Below are positions 39,360 to 39,481 of a stretch of DNA of 39,481 nt, one piece after another (position 1 is the stretch's first letter; the number at the start of each line of letters is the position of its first letter). The notes below the pieces were generated by a model, which saw only the letters and a program-made list of their open reading frames with translations, was not told the DNA's origin and made no database searches. Source of the DNA: JAFGDH01 sp964447525 (GTDB lineage: Archaea; Aenigmatarchaeota; Aenigmatarchaeia; QMZP01; QMZT01); NCBI GenBank assembly GCA_964447525.1, contig CAYUSU010000006.1, positions 1 to 39,481 of the forward strand, written 5' to 3'. The position numbers were made by a program, and so were the translations under genes.

Positions 39360-39481
39360 ATGGCTTCGAAATCCAAACTGAAAACAACCCATTTGGTGAA
39401 TTTTCTCAGGGCTGTGATAATTATCATCTTAGGAATCATAATCCTCGTGGTGGCCGGGATTGCCGGCCAGTTCTTTTACGT
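39360..39481 (+). CDS. Membrane protein, N-terminal part only
   Basis: About 40 residues before the window ends: MASKSKLKTTHLVNFLRA, then a single hydrophobic helix (VIIIILGIIILVVAGIAGQFFY). Basic N-terminus and one TM segment suggest an N-in anchored or secreted protein, perhaps a sensor or surface protein. Family cannot be told. Confidence 0.6.
   Translation, partial: MASKSKLKTTHLVNFLRAVIIIILGIIILVVAGIAGQFFY

Noticed and set aside
1..39481. CRISPR arrays, rRNA genes, transposases, prophage genes
   Set aside because: No regularly spaced direct repeats, no rRNA-like conserved segments and no transposase or integrase motifs were seen on either strand.

Overview
The window is archaeal. The evidence is a fibrillarin-like rRNA methyltransferase, an archaeal family B DNA polymerase, a family 4 uracil-DNA glycosylase, TATA-box promoters close to start codons, and a tRNA gene whose introns fit the bulge-helix-bulge (BHB) splicing motif. 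Genes are compact, often with ATGA or TGATG overlaps. DNA gyrase, FeoB and NifX-type genes show bacterial-type content. A DPANN or euryarchaeal lineage is plausible, but I cannot place it further from sequence alone.

Left part (1-5.8 kb): a SNF2-type helicase cut by the window edge; an AT-rich gene for a PD-(D/E)XK nuclease with three repeats on each side of the nuclease domain; a DUF763 protein; a small membrane protein; then, on the minus strand, a LAGLIDADG endonuclease gene that runs straight into an elongator tRNA-Met(CAU) gene. That tRNA gene resolves to a perfect 73-nt tRNA only when three introns are removed (positions 30/31, 37/38 and 59/60). Each intron has a matching BHB-type junction.

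Middle left (5.8-10.8 kb): a co-directional metal/Fe-S cluster with glycine-rich DUF5320 proteins, a DUF134 regulator, a split permease, a small zinc-ribbon protein, two NifX/NifB-like proteins and two MinD-type ATPases with ferredoxin insertions. The set resembles the bacterial orange-protein (ORP) complex. Next to it (10.7-17.6 kb) lie a membrane-anchored winged-helix regulator, a secreted thioredoxin-fold protein with its CcdA/DsbD-like membrane partner, TrmO, a radical SAM protein, a PPOX flavoprotein, an Mrp ATPase lacking its CxxC, a cytoplasmic thioredoxin, an ArsP_2-type heavy-metal exporter and the uracil-DNA glycosylase. A DtxR-FeoA regulator and FeoB follow, with a perfect palindromic operator in front of the regulator. 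The region from 5.8 to 20 kb therefore reads as metal and thiol homeostasis.

Right part (20-39.5 kb): a hypothetical and GNAT pair, PolB, a group of tiny Cys-containing proteins, gyrB-gyrA, an LsrF-like aldolase with a zinc dehydrogenase, a methyltransferase, a phosphoesterase, a zinc-ribbon protein, a winged-helix protein with an S-layer-like C-terminal part paired with an unknown protein, the fibrillarin-like methyltransferase, and the start of a membrane protein. gyrA is interrupted at the catalytic tyrosine by a complete 436-residue intein with a LAGLIDADG domain.

The most unusual material is the tRNA-Met gene with three introns fused to a homing-endonuclease reading frame, together with two other homing-type elements (PD-(D/E)XK repeat nuclease, GyrA intein) in the same 29 kb.
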